Origin: Holosporales bacterium
Lineage (GTDB): Bacteria > Pseudomonadota > Alphaproteobacteria > RUG11792
DNA: 7,264 nt
Direction: 5' to 3'
Assembly: GCA_031266385.1 (NCBI GenBank)
Contig: JAISBC010000030.1
Span: 1 to 7,264, forward strand
Position numbers and translations under genes: made by a program. The notes beneath the pieces are model-generated. The model had not been told where the DNA came from. It ran no database searches and saw only the letters and a list, made by a program, of their open reading frames with translations. This document shows positions 1-6,722 of this stretch, in pieces. Each line of letters starts with the position of its first letter. Position 1 is the stretch's first letter.

Positions 1-33
1 CGATGTGTTCGCTTTTACACTTTTTACAAAACA

Positions 34-285
34 TTACCACATCACTGCTTCTAATCGATCATCACATACAATATAGCATAAATTGCAGATTTCATCTATC
101 TTTGATTGGAAACTCTCAAGTTTTCTTCGCATAAGCAAGACATGTGGGGTGCTAAGATGGGCGCAGATGAGTCTTCCTCTTCCCTCTCCGGGTGCGAGGA
201 ATTTCAATTGACGTTGACTGTGACTAGCCGAGGTGTTCGTTATCCACATCATACCCATTATGGAAGCTATTATTATCTTGAACAT
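34..285 (-). CDS. Small predicted secreted protein, four cysteines, unknown function
   Basis: This 83-residue ORF belongs to no family I recognise. Its start looks like a Sec signal peptide: MFK, a hydrophobic run IIIASIMGMMWI (residues 4-15), then NTSA/SHS, giving a plausible signal peptidase I site after Ala20. The mature part would be about 63 residues with Cys41, Cys67, Cys70 and Cys74, so a C-x2-C-x3-C cluster plus one distant Cys that could form disulfides after export. A basic stretch (RRK, 53-55) precedes a probable helix. A GGA seven bases before the ATG is only a weak ribosome binding site. Support for expression comes mainly from the near-consensus promoter at 321-349, whose predicted start lies about 28 bases upstream of the ATG. 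The gene follows cca on the same strand. Its short length and lack of known homologues leave a chance that it is spurious, or that the transcript is a non-coding RNA. Confidence 0.42.
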   Translation of the reverse strand: MFKIIIASIMGMMWITNTSASHSQRQLKFLAPGEGRGRLICAHLSTPHVLLMRRKLESFQSKIDEICNLCYIVCDDRLEAVMW

Positions 286-320
286 GCGTCTGTCCGTTGT
301 GAAAACTTAGCGAGAAATGA

Positions 321-349
321 ATTTTACTTGTTCTTGATTGTATTGTCAA
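321..349 (-). promoter_or_regulatory. Near-consensus sigma-70 promoter abutting the cca stop codon
   Basis: Read on the minus strand, TTGACA (349-344) is followed by exactly 17 bases and then TAAAAT (326-321). The -35 box is perfect and the -10 box matches five of six. The -35 begins at the first base after the cca TAA (352-350). Transcription would start near 314 and run into the small secreted-protein ORF at 285. This is the best promoter match I found in the window. Confidence 0.65.
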
Positions 350-1489
350 TTACTTATTCCAATCATTCCTACAATCTAATCTCTCTATATATTCCATACA
401 TGCATCTTTATTTTTTTGAAATTCGGTATTTGCCCACCATTTCTCACATTCGTTTAGTTTTTTTTGAGCATCTTTGGTGCCGGGAGGTAGGTCCGCGAAT
501 GTTACCGGGAATTTTGGAAATTGGTCGGATGATATATCTGGTTCGGGCATATCTATTCCATTTTTGATTCTATTAATCTCGCGCATTTCTGAGAGAAAGT
601 CGCTTCCTTTTTTGTACAGGATATACAACGGAGTTTCTCCTTCAAATTTCTTGTACTCCATTATTTTTGATTTATATTTTCTCGTCAGTTTTAAGGTCTT
701 CAATGATTCTGTTGTATCGAATAATAAATAGAGTCTCCCCTCGATGGAGAGGTTGCTCCTCGTTATTTCATGTAATTTATTCTCATTAATACTCGGGAAA
801 ATTCTATGTAAAATTCCAACTTCAATCATAAATCGTATGATTTCAAATGAATAATCTGACATTAATATTATGAATAATTCTTTTTGAATTCTCTCGATCG
901 AAATTTTACGGACATCGTCTGCCCTATTTTTAAGGATCTCATGATATCGATTTGACAGGTCCCCAAATTTGGCGCACATTCTGTAGTATCGGAAAATTCT
1001 TAATGCATCTTCCTGAATTCTTTCAGTCGGATCACCTATAAATCTGACGCATTTATTGCGGAGATCTTCAATGCCTCCAAAATAGTCGCATATTTCTCCA
1101 GATCGTGAGGAATATATTGCATTTATCGTGAAGTCCCTCCTCCTTGCATCTTCTTCGAAGTCTGAAGTTTCGAGGATCGTGCAGTCCCGACCGAAACACT
1201 CCTCATCAATCCTAAGGGAGGTGATTTCAAATTTGCGCTTATCGACAAAGACTGTAATTGATCCATATTTTATCCCGGTGTCGAGGCATCCGATTCCATT
1301 AGCTTCCAGTATTTTTTTGACCGATTCGATATCAGAATTAACAGCGAGATCTAGGTCATCAGTCGTCATTCCCAATAGCCCATCCCTAACGCATCCACCA
1401 ACAAAACGAGCCTCGATCCCATGTTTCTCTAAAACTGTAAACAGGGCCCTCGTTTCTGGGAAATCGAGGAAGTAAAAGTTAAATTTCAA
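350..1489 (-). CDS. cca: CCA-adding enzyme (class II tRNA nucleotidyltransferase)
   Basis: This cytoplasmic enzyme adds or repairs the 3'-terminal CCA of tRNAs using CTP and ATP without a nucleic acid template. The 379-residue product carries the class II signatures in order: the loop GGCVRD (31-36), metal-binding DLD (Asp45, Asp47), motif B RRRDFTINAI (116-125), and the DPTERIQEDALRIFR segment (153-167), whose EDxxR forms the amino-acid template for CTP/ATP selection. The C-terminal FPVTFADLPPGTK and following WW-containing helix resemble the tail of alphaproteobacterial members. The GRRFRLAHV-type signature of bacterial poly(A) polymerases is absent, favouring CCA addition. The start is TTG: its TTGA overlaps the rph stop TGA by four bases, and an in-frame TAA two codons upstream rules out a longer product. 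Translation is probably coupled to rph. Both genes act on tRNA 3' ends, so the pairing makes biochemical sense. Confidence 0.95.
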   Translation of the reverse strand: MKFNFYFLDFPETRALFTVLEKHGIEARFVGGCVRDGLLGMTTDDLDLAVNSDIESVKKILEANGIGCLDTGIKYGSITVFVDKRKFEITSLRIDEECFGRDCTILETSDFEEDARRRDFTINAIYSSRSGEICDYFGGIEDLRNKCVRFIGDPTERIQEDALRIFRYYRMCAKFGDLSNRYHEILKNRADDVRKISIERIQKELFIILMSDYSFEIIRFMIEVGILHRIFPSINENKLHEITRSNLSIEGRLYLLFDTTESLKTLKLTRKYKSKIMEYKKFEGETPLYILYKKGSDFLSEMREINRIKNGIDMPEPDISSDQFPKFPVTFADLPPGTKDAQKKLNECEKWWANTEFQKNKDACMEYIERLDCRNDWNK

Positions 1490-2211
1490 TCTTTAATACC
1501 CAAAGCGAGTTTTTGCTTTTCAATCAATTCGTTCTTTCCTTTCTTAGCATATTCCAAAAGATTATTGAATTCACTCTCTTCGAACGGTCTTTGTTCTCCG
1601 CTGATTTGAATTTCAATGATCCCATTGTCGGATAAAACGAAATTGGCATCGACCTCAGCTTTCGAGTCTTCCGAATAATCCAGATCCAGAAGAGGAATAT
1701 TATTGACGATGCCGCAGGAAATGGCCACGACCTGACTCTTGATCGGATTTTCAAATACTCTTCTGGTTTTCATCAGCTTCTGGCAGGCCAGATATAGGGC
1801 GACGAATGATCCAGTTATGCTGGCCGTTCGAGTTCCACCATCAGCCTGGATGACATCGCAATCCACTTTTATCTGGCGTTCGCCGAGAATGAAAAGATCG
1901 ACCGCGGCTCTCAGTGATCTTCCAATCAGACGCTGTATTTCGAGGGTTCTACCGGATTGCTTCCCCTTCGCCGCCTCACGATCTGTTCGCTCGCTGCAGG
2001 AGCAGGGCAGCATTCCATATTCCGCAGTAATCCACCCGGTCTTCGAGTTTCGTAAGAACTGGGGAACTCTATCTTCTATGGTCGCCGCGCAAATCACCTG
2101 AGTATTTCCAAATTTAACGAAGCAGGAACCATCTCCATGAGAATAGTAATGAGGAATTAGTGCGATCGGGCGGAGGGCATCATTCGCCCTATTAAGAGAT
2201 CTCCTGAGCAT
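1486..2211 (-). CDS. rph: Ribonuclease PH
   Basis: RNase PH is a phosphate-dependent 3'-5' exoribonuclease that trims tRNA precursors and works as a hexameric ring in the cytoplasm. At 241 residues it has the usual length. Conserved blocks are GWITAEYGMLP (59-69), REAAKGKQSGRT (78-89), EIQRLIGRSLRA (91-102), DCDVIQADGGTRTASITG (117-134, with the phosphate-binding GGTRT) and DLDYSEDSKAEVDANFV (176-192, containing the active-site acidic residues). One oddity stands out. Family members normally read MLPR after the AEYG block, whereas this one reads MLPCSCSERTDR, so the first of three arginines described as tRNA-contacting is Cys70 while Arg75 and Arg78 remain. The ATG has a purine-rich GGATCCAAAAGA leader and the N-terminus aligns with the family (residues RRSLNRANDALRP). 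It is the first gene of a coupled rph-cca unit. Confidence 0.96.
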   Translation of the reverse strand: MLRRSLNRANDALRPIALIPHYYSHGDGSCFVKFGNTQVICAATIEDRVPQFLRNSKTGWITAEYGMLPCSCSERTDREAAKGKQSGRTLEIQRLIGRSLRAAVDLFILGERQIKVDCDVIQADGGTRTASITGSFVALYLACQKLMKTRRVFENPIKSQVVAISCGIVNNIPLLDLDYSEDSKAEVDANFVLSDNGIIEIQISGEQRPFEESEFNNLLEYAKKGKNELIEKQKLALGIKD

Positions 2212-2262
2212 TCTTTTGGATCCGATTTTCTATTTTCTTTTTGGGTGCACGGATAGCAGCAT

Positions 2263-2291
2263 ATCATAAAAAAAATCGGCTTTCATTCCGA
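2263..2291 (-). promoter_or_regulatory. Possible rph-cca promoter
   Basis: Read on the minus strand, TATGAT (2268-2263) matches the -10 consensus at five of six bases. It sits just after a run of eight T. The -35 at 17 bases is TCGGAA (2291-2286), a three-of-six match only. An alternative overlapping -10, TATGCT preceded by TGA, would be of the extended type. It lies about 50 bases upstream of the rph ATG, the right place for the promoter of the coupled pair, but the match is weak. Confidence 0.3.
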
Positions 2292-2316
2292 AATGCTTAG
2301 ATGTAGGGAAAAACTT

Positions 2317-2325
2317 TGTTATACT
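2317..2325 (+). promoter_or_regulatory. Extended -10 promoter element upstream of leuS
   Basis: TGTTATACT (2317-2325) fits the extended -10 form TGnTATAAT with one mismatch in the hexamer. There is no good -35 at 17 or 18 bases (TTAGAT or CTTAGA), as is common for extended -10 promoters. Transcription would begin near 2332, leaving about 31 bases before the ATG at 2363, or about 10 before the GTG at 2342. No T-box or attenuator would fit in this short leader. Confidence 0.5.
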
Positions 2326-2362
2326 GCTCCAGATTTTTTAGGTGACCGAAATTATTCATAAA

Positions 2363-4906
2363 ATGTCGGATAGAATTTACAATTTTAAATCCGTCGAAAA
2401 GAAGTGGTGTGAAGTTTTTTCTCAATATTCCGTTTCTAATTCGGAAATTTTGCGGAATCACCAAAAGAAATATTATGTACTCGAGATGTTGCCATATCCG
2501 TCCGGTAAATTACACATGGGGCATATCAGGAATTATATGATCGGCGATGTTCTGGCTCGCTATAAAAAAATGTCCGGATATGCGGTAATTCACCCGATAG
2601 GATGGGATTCCTTCGGTATGCCGGCTGAGAATGCGGCGATGCAATCTGGGGGGCATCCTAAGACCTGGACTGAGGCCAACATCGAGGCCATGAGAGAATT
2701 ATTGAAGGTCTTTGGATTTATGTATGATTGGCCCAGAGAAATCAGTACCTGCAGCAAGAAGTATTACTCCATGGAGCAGAAGATTTTTTTGGATCTTTTT
2801 GAGAGGGGATTAATTTACAGAAAAAAATCCTTTGTCAATTGGGATCCGGTCGAGCAGACCGTCCTCGCCAACGAGCAGGTTATCGATGGCGTGGGATGGA
2901 GATCAGGAGCCACAGTCGAGAAAAAAATCCTGGAGCAGTGGTCGGTGAGAATCACGGCCTATGCCGAAGAACTTTTGTCGGGACTCAAGGAGCTGAAAGG
3001 TAAGTGGCCGGATAGGGTTTTGAAGATGCAGGAGAATTGGATCGGAAGATCCGAGGGAGCCATCATCAATTTTAAGATCGCCGGAAGTGATAGGATAATT
3101 CCGATCTTTACGACGAGGCCTGATACCCTATTTGGAGCCTCTTTTATAGCCATTTCTCCGGATCATGAGATCTCCACTGAGTTGGCCAAAGATGATCCTG
3201 GGATCGCAAAATTTATTGAGAAATGCAGGAAGGGAGCGACTACTGAGGAAGCCCTCGCTAAGGCCGAAAAAGAGGGTTGGAAAACTCCTTTGAGTGTCGA
3301 ATGCTTTTTGGTCGATGGCAAGAGATTACCGGTCTATATCGCGAATTTTGTTTTAATGGATTACGGAACGGGGGCAGTTTTCGGATGTCCAGCTCATGAC
3401 GAAAGAGACTTCGAATTCGCCAAAAAATATAACCTCCCGATCATCAGGGTTATAGATTCAGGGGATGAGGAATTACCATACTCAGGAGATGGAATTCTCA
3501 TTAATTCTTCTTTTCTGAATGGGTTGAATATCCGCGATGCCAAAATCGAAATGATCAAACATATCGAGAAGATGAGACCTCCTCAAAATCACCCACAATA
3601 TGATAGTGGAAGAGTAGGAGAGAGGAGGGTAACCTACCGCCTGAGGGACTGGCTAGTTTCGAGGCAACGATATTGGGGCTGCCCGATTCCTATTATTCAT
3701 TGCCCAACGTGTGGGATCGTCCCAGCCGAAATTCCGGTTTTGCTTCCAGATGATGTGACCATCGGTGGTGGTGGCAATCCCCTCGAAAAGCATCCTACAT
3801 GGCGGTTTGTAAAATGTCCAAAATGCGGGATGGAAGCCGTCAGGGATACTGATACTCTCGATACTTTTTTTGAATCATCGTGGTATTTTTTGAGGTATCT
3901 CTGCCCGGATTATGAGGCTCCGATCGATAAGGATATTGCCGATGCGGCGATGCCGGTTGATATCTGTATCGGAGGGATAGAACACGCCGTCCTTCACCTA
4001 CTATATGCCCGATTTTTTGTGATGGCCCTGAGGGATATGGGATATATATCCAGCGAAATTCCATTCACGAAGCTGTTGGCGCAGGGGATGGTCTGCCATA
4101 AATCATACAAAAATTCGGATGGAGAGTGGGTTTATCCGGATGAAGTAAGTCGAAGTGATAACGGGAAGCTCGTCGATAAGACCGGGAAAGAAGTCATCGA
4201 ATATTCGATGGAGAAAATGAGTAAGTCTAAAAAGAATATTATTGATCCTCAAAGTATTATCGATTCTCATGGAGTCGATGCCGCGAGATTATTTATCGTT
4301 TCCGATACTCCTCCGGAAAAGGATTTCGATTGGAACACTGATGCCCTAGATGGATCGTGGCGATTCTTGAATAAGGTCTGGAAGACTTTTAATATAATTT
4401 TTGGCGAGACTACGGATCGACAGGATGGAACGAATAATTTACTCAAGACTACTCACATTTACCTCAAAAAGATTTCGGAGGCATATGATTCGGTATCCCT
4501 GAACAAGGCCGTCGCCTTCGTTCGAGAATTATTCAATGAAATCGAGGCGGGGTTGAAGACTGAGACCGTGGAATCGCTAAGATTTTCCTTCAAAAATTTT
4601 ATCAAGGCATTATCTCCGATTACCCCGTTTATCTGCCACGAGATGTGGAAGACGATCGGGGAGACGACGGATTCGTTGCAGGAAACTGAGTGGCCAGAAA
4701 TAGATGAAGAATTGGCGACGGTGAATACGATCACAATAGCCATTCAAGTTAACGGAAAATTGCGGAAAACATTCGAGATAGGGAGGGATGCTGATGAAAC
4801 TATCCTCGAGGCTAAAGCGATCGAATTATTGGGAGACTCTATACAGGAGTCTTCAATTAAAAAAATCATCACTATTAGAAATCGAGTAGTGAATATTGTG
4901 ACTTAA
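2363..4906 (+). CDS. leuS: Leucyl-tRNA synthetase
   Basis: This class I synthetase charges tRNA-Leu in the cytoplasm. Numbering from the ATG (847 residues; bacterial LeuRS is usually about 860), the HIGH-type motif is HMGH (51-54) and GWDSFGMPAEN starts at 80. The CP1 editing domain has TTRPDTLFG (250-258) and GCPAHDERD with the editing Asp at 346. Two CxxC pairs (447/450 and 485/488) form a zinc-binding insertion, and KMSKS is at 618-622. The C-terminus keeps QVNGKLR and ends VVNIVT. No key residue is missing. I chose ATG 2363 because MSDRIYNFKSVEKKW fits the family N-terminus. An in-frame GTG at 2342 would add seven residues, but it lacks an upstream ribosome site and itself overlaps AGGTGA (2340-2345). 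That AGGTGA is 17 bases from the ATG, longer than usual, so the exact start is unsettled. It is the first gene of a probable three-gene plus-strand unit. Confidence 0.97.
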   Translation: MSDRIYNFKSVEKKWCEVFSQYSVSNSEILRNHQKKYYVLEMLPYPSGKLHMGHIRNYMIGDVLARYKKMSGYAVIHPIGWDSFGMPAENAAMQSGGHPKTWTEANIEAMRELLKVFGFMYDWPREISTCSKKYYSMEQKIFLDLFERGLIYRKKSFVNWDPVEQTVLANEQVIDGVGWRSGATVEKKILEQWSVRITAYAEELLSGLKELKGKWPDRVLKMQENWIGRSEGAIINFKIAGSDRIIPIFTTRPDTLFGASFIAISPDHEISTELAKDDPGIAKFIEKCRKGATTEEALAKAEKEGWKTPLSVECFLVDGKRLPVYIANFVLMDYGTGAVFGCPAHDERDFEFAKKYNLPIIRVIDSGDEELPYSGDGILINSSFLNGLNIRDAKIEMIKHIEKMRPPQNHPQYDSGRVGERRVTYRLRDWLVSRQRYWGCPIPIIHCPTCGIVPAEIPVLLPDDVTIGGGGNPLEKHPTWRFVKCPKCGMEAVRDTDTLDTFFESSWYFLRYLCPDYEAPIDKDIADAAMPVDICIGGIEHAVLHLLYARFFVMALRDMGYISSEIPFTKLLAQGMVCHKSYKNSDGEWVYPDEVSRSDNGKLVDKTGKEVIEYSMEKMSKSKKNIIDPQSIIDSHGVDAARLFIVSDTPPEKDFDWNTDALDGSWRFLNKVWKTFNIIFGETTDRQDGTNNLLKTTHIYLKKISEAYDSVSLNKAVAFVRELFNEIEAGLKTETVESLRFSFKNFIKALSPITPFICHEMWKTIGETTDSLQETEWPEIDEELATVNTITIAIQVNGKLRKTFEIGRDADETILEAKAIELLGDSIQESSIKKIITIRNRVVNIVT

Positions 4907-4958
4907 TGAGGAATATAGTATAATGAAAATACGATTACAAATGAGGTGCTGTTTTTGC

Positions 4959-5516
4959 ATGGTATCAATTAGGAAATTTCTCGCTTCGATTGCCATCTGT
5001 TGTATGTTACCGATAATTATTTCGTATTCAGCGAATATAAATTCTAACAAGGGTAGCAATCTGCCTCAGGAAGAGGTAGGTAAGCTTGTAGAAGAGGCCA
5101 AAATTATGATTAGCTCGTTGATCGCTTTTTTCGAAAACGGGGCAAATGAGAAAGCTTTTCGATCGTTTGCGACAGACAAATTGGATTGGCCTCGAATCAT
5201 ACTGCGTAACAAGCTACCCGGAGTAGATGAGGCTGATCTACCCAATCGACTGGCCTCCAACATAGCGAATATTAATCCGGAGACCAAGAGGCTGATTAAA
5301 GGACATAAGGTTAATAATGCTAAGCCTACAAAAGAGAGTAAGAATTTTATTCTGATTGATCTATCGCTAATAAATGAAAAAGGTGAGACAGTGAACGCAA
5401 AGGTAGAACTAAGTAAAGGCAGCCGCAAAATTGTTGAGATTTCATTAGGAGGACTCCGTTTGATCCAACTTTTCCTAGCTAATGGAGAAGCGTCGAATGT
5501 GAATGGTGCCAAGTAG
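4959..5516 (+). CDS. Exported protein, possible remote MlaC/Ttg2D-family phospholipid-binding protein
   Basis: From ATG 4959 the product has 185 residues. It opens with a typical signal peptide: MVSIRKF, then the hydrophobic LASIAICCMLPIIISYS, with cleavage likely near residue 24-25. The cysteines do not form a lipobox because Ile rather than Gly/Ala/Ser precedes Cys, so it is more likely periplasmic than a lipoprotein. The mature region starts with an amphipathic helix (EEVGKLVEEAKIMISSLIAFF) and has DKLDWPRIILRNKLPG in the middle. It ends with alternating strands, VNAKVELSKGSRKIVEISLGGLRLIQLF. Size, export and the final 'strand-K-strand-GxxLI' pattern recall MlaC-type proteins that carry phospholipid between membranes, but identity is too low to be sure. 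GAGGTG lies 10 bases before this ATG. ATG 4923, with GAGGA 10 bases upstream, would add 12 residues (MKIRLQMRCCFC) to the n-region. It follows leuS by 16-52 bases and is probably co-transcribed. Confidence 0.75.
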   Translation: MVSIRKFLASIAICCMLPIIISYSANINSNKGSNLPQEEVGKLVEEAKIMISSLIAFFENGANEKAFRSFATDKLDWPRIILRNKLPGVDEADLPNRLASNIANINPETKRLIKGHKVNNAKPTKESKNFILIDLSLINEKGETVNAKVELSKGSRKIVEISLGGLRLIQLFLANGEASNVNGAK

Positions 5517-6102
5517 TATGGAAAATTTTACTGGCGAACTTGCTCAGGATACCGGTGATGGGAGAGTAGTGATTCAATACGTCTCAGGAAAGAAACATGG
5601 GGTCACCAGATTTATCGATAAATCCACGGGATTAACATTATCCGAAATAGAATACCGAGATGACTTGATCGACGGGAAAATTACTCAATTCTACAGGAGT
5701 GGGGCCGTTTTATCGGTGATTACTTATAGGGCCGGCGTCCAGGATGGTCCCTTCGTTTCATACCATGAAAACGGGATGAAGCAGATGGAGGCTTGTTACG
5801 TCAACGGAAAACAGGATGGCCTTTCCATAACATATGATGAATTCGGAGATATCGTCACTGAGAGCAATTATCGAAACGGCCTGAAACACGGGAAAAACAC
5901 CGTGTACTATCCGAAAACTTTAGGTGGAGGAGTATTCGAATTATCCCAATTCGAGGACGGCAAATTAACCGGAGATAAGGTGACGTTCTATAACACGGGA
6001 GAACCCATGTCGGTTACGCCATATATCGCCGGTAAGGCCCAGCGATACCCAAAAAACTATTCCAAAGATGGAGAGGAATTAATCCTCCATAGGCTGGGTT
6101 AA
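5503..6102 (+). CDS. MORN_2 (YwqK-like) repeat protein
   Basis: The 199-residue product is built almost wholly of about six tandem repeats of roughly 24 residues, with the pattern Y-x-x-G-x-x-x-G followed by strands. The repeat heads are YVSGKKHG (26), YRDDLIDG (51), YRAGVQDG (75), YVNGKQDG (99), YRNGLKHG (123) and FEDGKLTG (150). This is the MORN_2 pattern (Pfam PF07661), often annotated as YwqK-family antitoxin, although many members have no known toxin and none is visible next to this gene. There is no signal peptide, so a cytoplasmic protein is likely, perhaps a protein- or membrane-binding scaffold. The start is either ATG 5503, overlapping the previous gene by 14 bases, or ATG 5518, one base beyond its TAG, with GGTG nine bases upstream. 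Either way translation is probably coupled. The stop overlaps the rplI stop on the other strand. Confidence 0.85.
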   Translation: MVPSSMENFTGELAQDTGDGRVVIQYVSGKKHGVTRFIDKSTGLTLSEIEYRDDLIDGKITQFYRSGAVLSVITYRAGVQDGPFVSYHENGMKQMEACYVNGKQDGLSITYDEFGDIVTESNYRNGLKHGKNTVYYPKTLGGGVFELSQFEDGKLTGDKVTFYNTGEPMSVTPYIAGKAQRYPKNYSKDGEELILHRLG

Positions 6103-6644
6103 TCCTCTAGCTCCCCAGATATTTCGGATGAATGCCGTTCATTTTCCAATTCCCCGTCTTCATTTTCGTCGGCATCCTGATCGATCGGGGCGGTTTGCTC
6201 CTGCGCCGTCATAACCCTCAGGGATATTTCGGAGATCACCTCCGGATGAAGGATGATGGAAATCCGGTGAGTCCCAACCGTCTTTATGGGAGAATCGATC
6301 TTGACCTGGGATTTTTTGATGATGAAGCCCTGTCCGGCTAGCTCCTCGACGATATCTCCGGCTCGAACGGAACCGAATAGGAACCCTGATTCACTTGCCT
6401 GACGAATAAGAATTATCGATACATCGTTCAATTTTGCGGCGACGACCTCGGCCTCTTTCTTCAGCTTGAGATTTGTGGCCTCGATTTCGGCCTTCTTTAA
6501 GGTGAAATATTCGAGATTCGCCGGCGTTGCCCTCAATGCCTTTTTTTGAGGTAACAGAAAATTCCTGGCATAACCAGTCTTTACGTTGACGACATCCCCT
6601 ATGAATCCCAGCTTAGAAACTCTTTCTAACAAAACGACTTGCAT
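6099..6644 (-). CDS. rplI: 50S ribosomal protein bL9
   Basis: bL9 binds 23S rRNA in the large subunit and helps maintain translational fidelity. The 181-residue product has the conserved N-terminal RNA-binding domain: MQVVLLERVSKLGFIGD, then VVNVKTGYARNFLLPQKKALRAT (18-40). A charged connecting helix (about 44-73) follows, then the C-terminal domain with GFLFGSVRAGDI (87-98). The last 35 or so residues (from about 147) form an acidic, low-complexity tail beyond the core domain. I chose ATG 6644 because MQVVLLE is the canonical bL9 start and GAGGG (6659-6655) lies 10 bases upstream. An in-frame TTG at 6722 would add 26 residues unlike any bL9. rplI usually follows rpsF-rpsR, but here no gene lies upstream for more than 450 bases, so it appears to stand alone. 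A weak promoter candidate is TTAAGA (6706-6701) with TATATA (6681-6676), spacer 19. The 3' end overlaps the convergent MORN gene by four bases. Confidence 0.96.
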   Translation of the reverse strand: MQVVLLERVSKLGFIGDVVNVKTGYARNFLLPQKKALRATPANLEYFTLKKAEIEATNLKLKKEAEVVAAKLNDVSIILIRQASESGFLFGSVRAGDIVEELAGQGFIIKKSQVKIDSPIKTVGTHRISIILHPEVISEISLRVMTAQEQTAPIDQDADENEDGELENERHSSEISGELED

Positions 6645-6654
6645 CCCTCTTAAT

Positions 6655-6659
6655 CCCTC
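6655..6659 (-). promoter_or_regulatory. Ribosome binding site fixing the rplI start
   Basis: GAGGG on the minus strand, 10 bases upstream of ATG 6644, supports the short canonical bL9 start over the upstream in-frame TTG at 6722. A second AGAGGG (6650-6645) directly abuts the ATG and is too close to act as the main site. Confidence 0.6.
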
Positions 6660-6722
6660 TTCTCCGGAGAAAAAATATATACACACACGGAACAATGATA
6701 TCTTAACATCGATCTCCCTCAA

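Noticed and set aside
1..320. Minus-strand region downstream of the strong promoter considered as SRP RNA, RNase P RNA or tmRNA
   Set aside because: None of the conserved sequence blocks of these RNAs could be found by eye; an unknown small RNA is not excluded.
106..567. Plus-strand open frame of 153 codons
   Set aside because: It runs antisense through the cca 3' end and the small secreted-protein gene. Its product has no recognisable domain, and there is no ribosome site before its ATG.
4942..5010. Lipoprotein reading of the MlaC-like protein (as for LptE)
   Set aside because: The cysteines in SIAICC lack the small residue required before the lipidated Cys, and the rest does not resemble LptE.
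6660..6671. Perfect 12-base palindrome TTCTCCGGAGAA in the rplI leader, considered as an operator
   Set aside because: One or two perfect 12-base palindromes are expected by chance in a window of this length, and nothing else marks it as a regulator site.
6645..6722. N-terminal extension of bL9 from an upstream TTG
   Set aside because: The 26 extra residues do not resemble bL9, and the canonical MQVVLLE start has a ribosome site 10 bases upstream.
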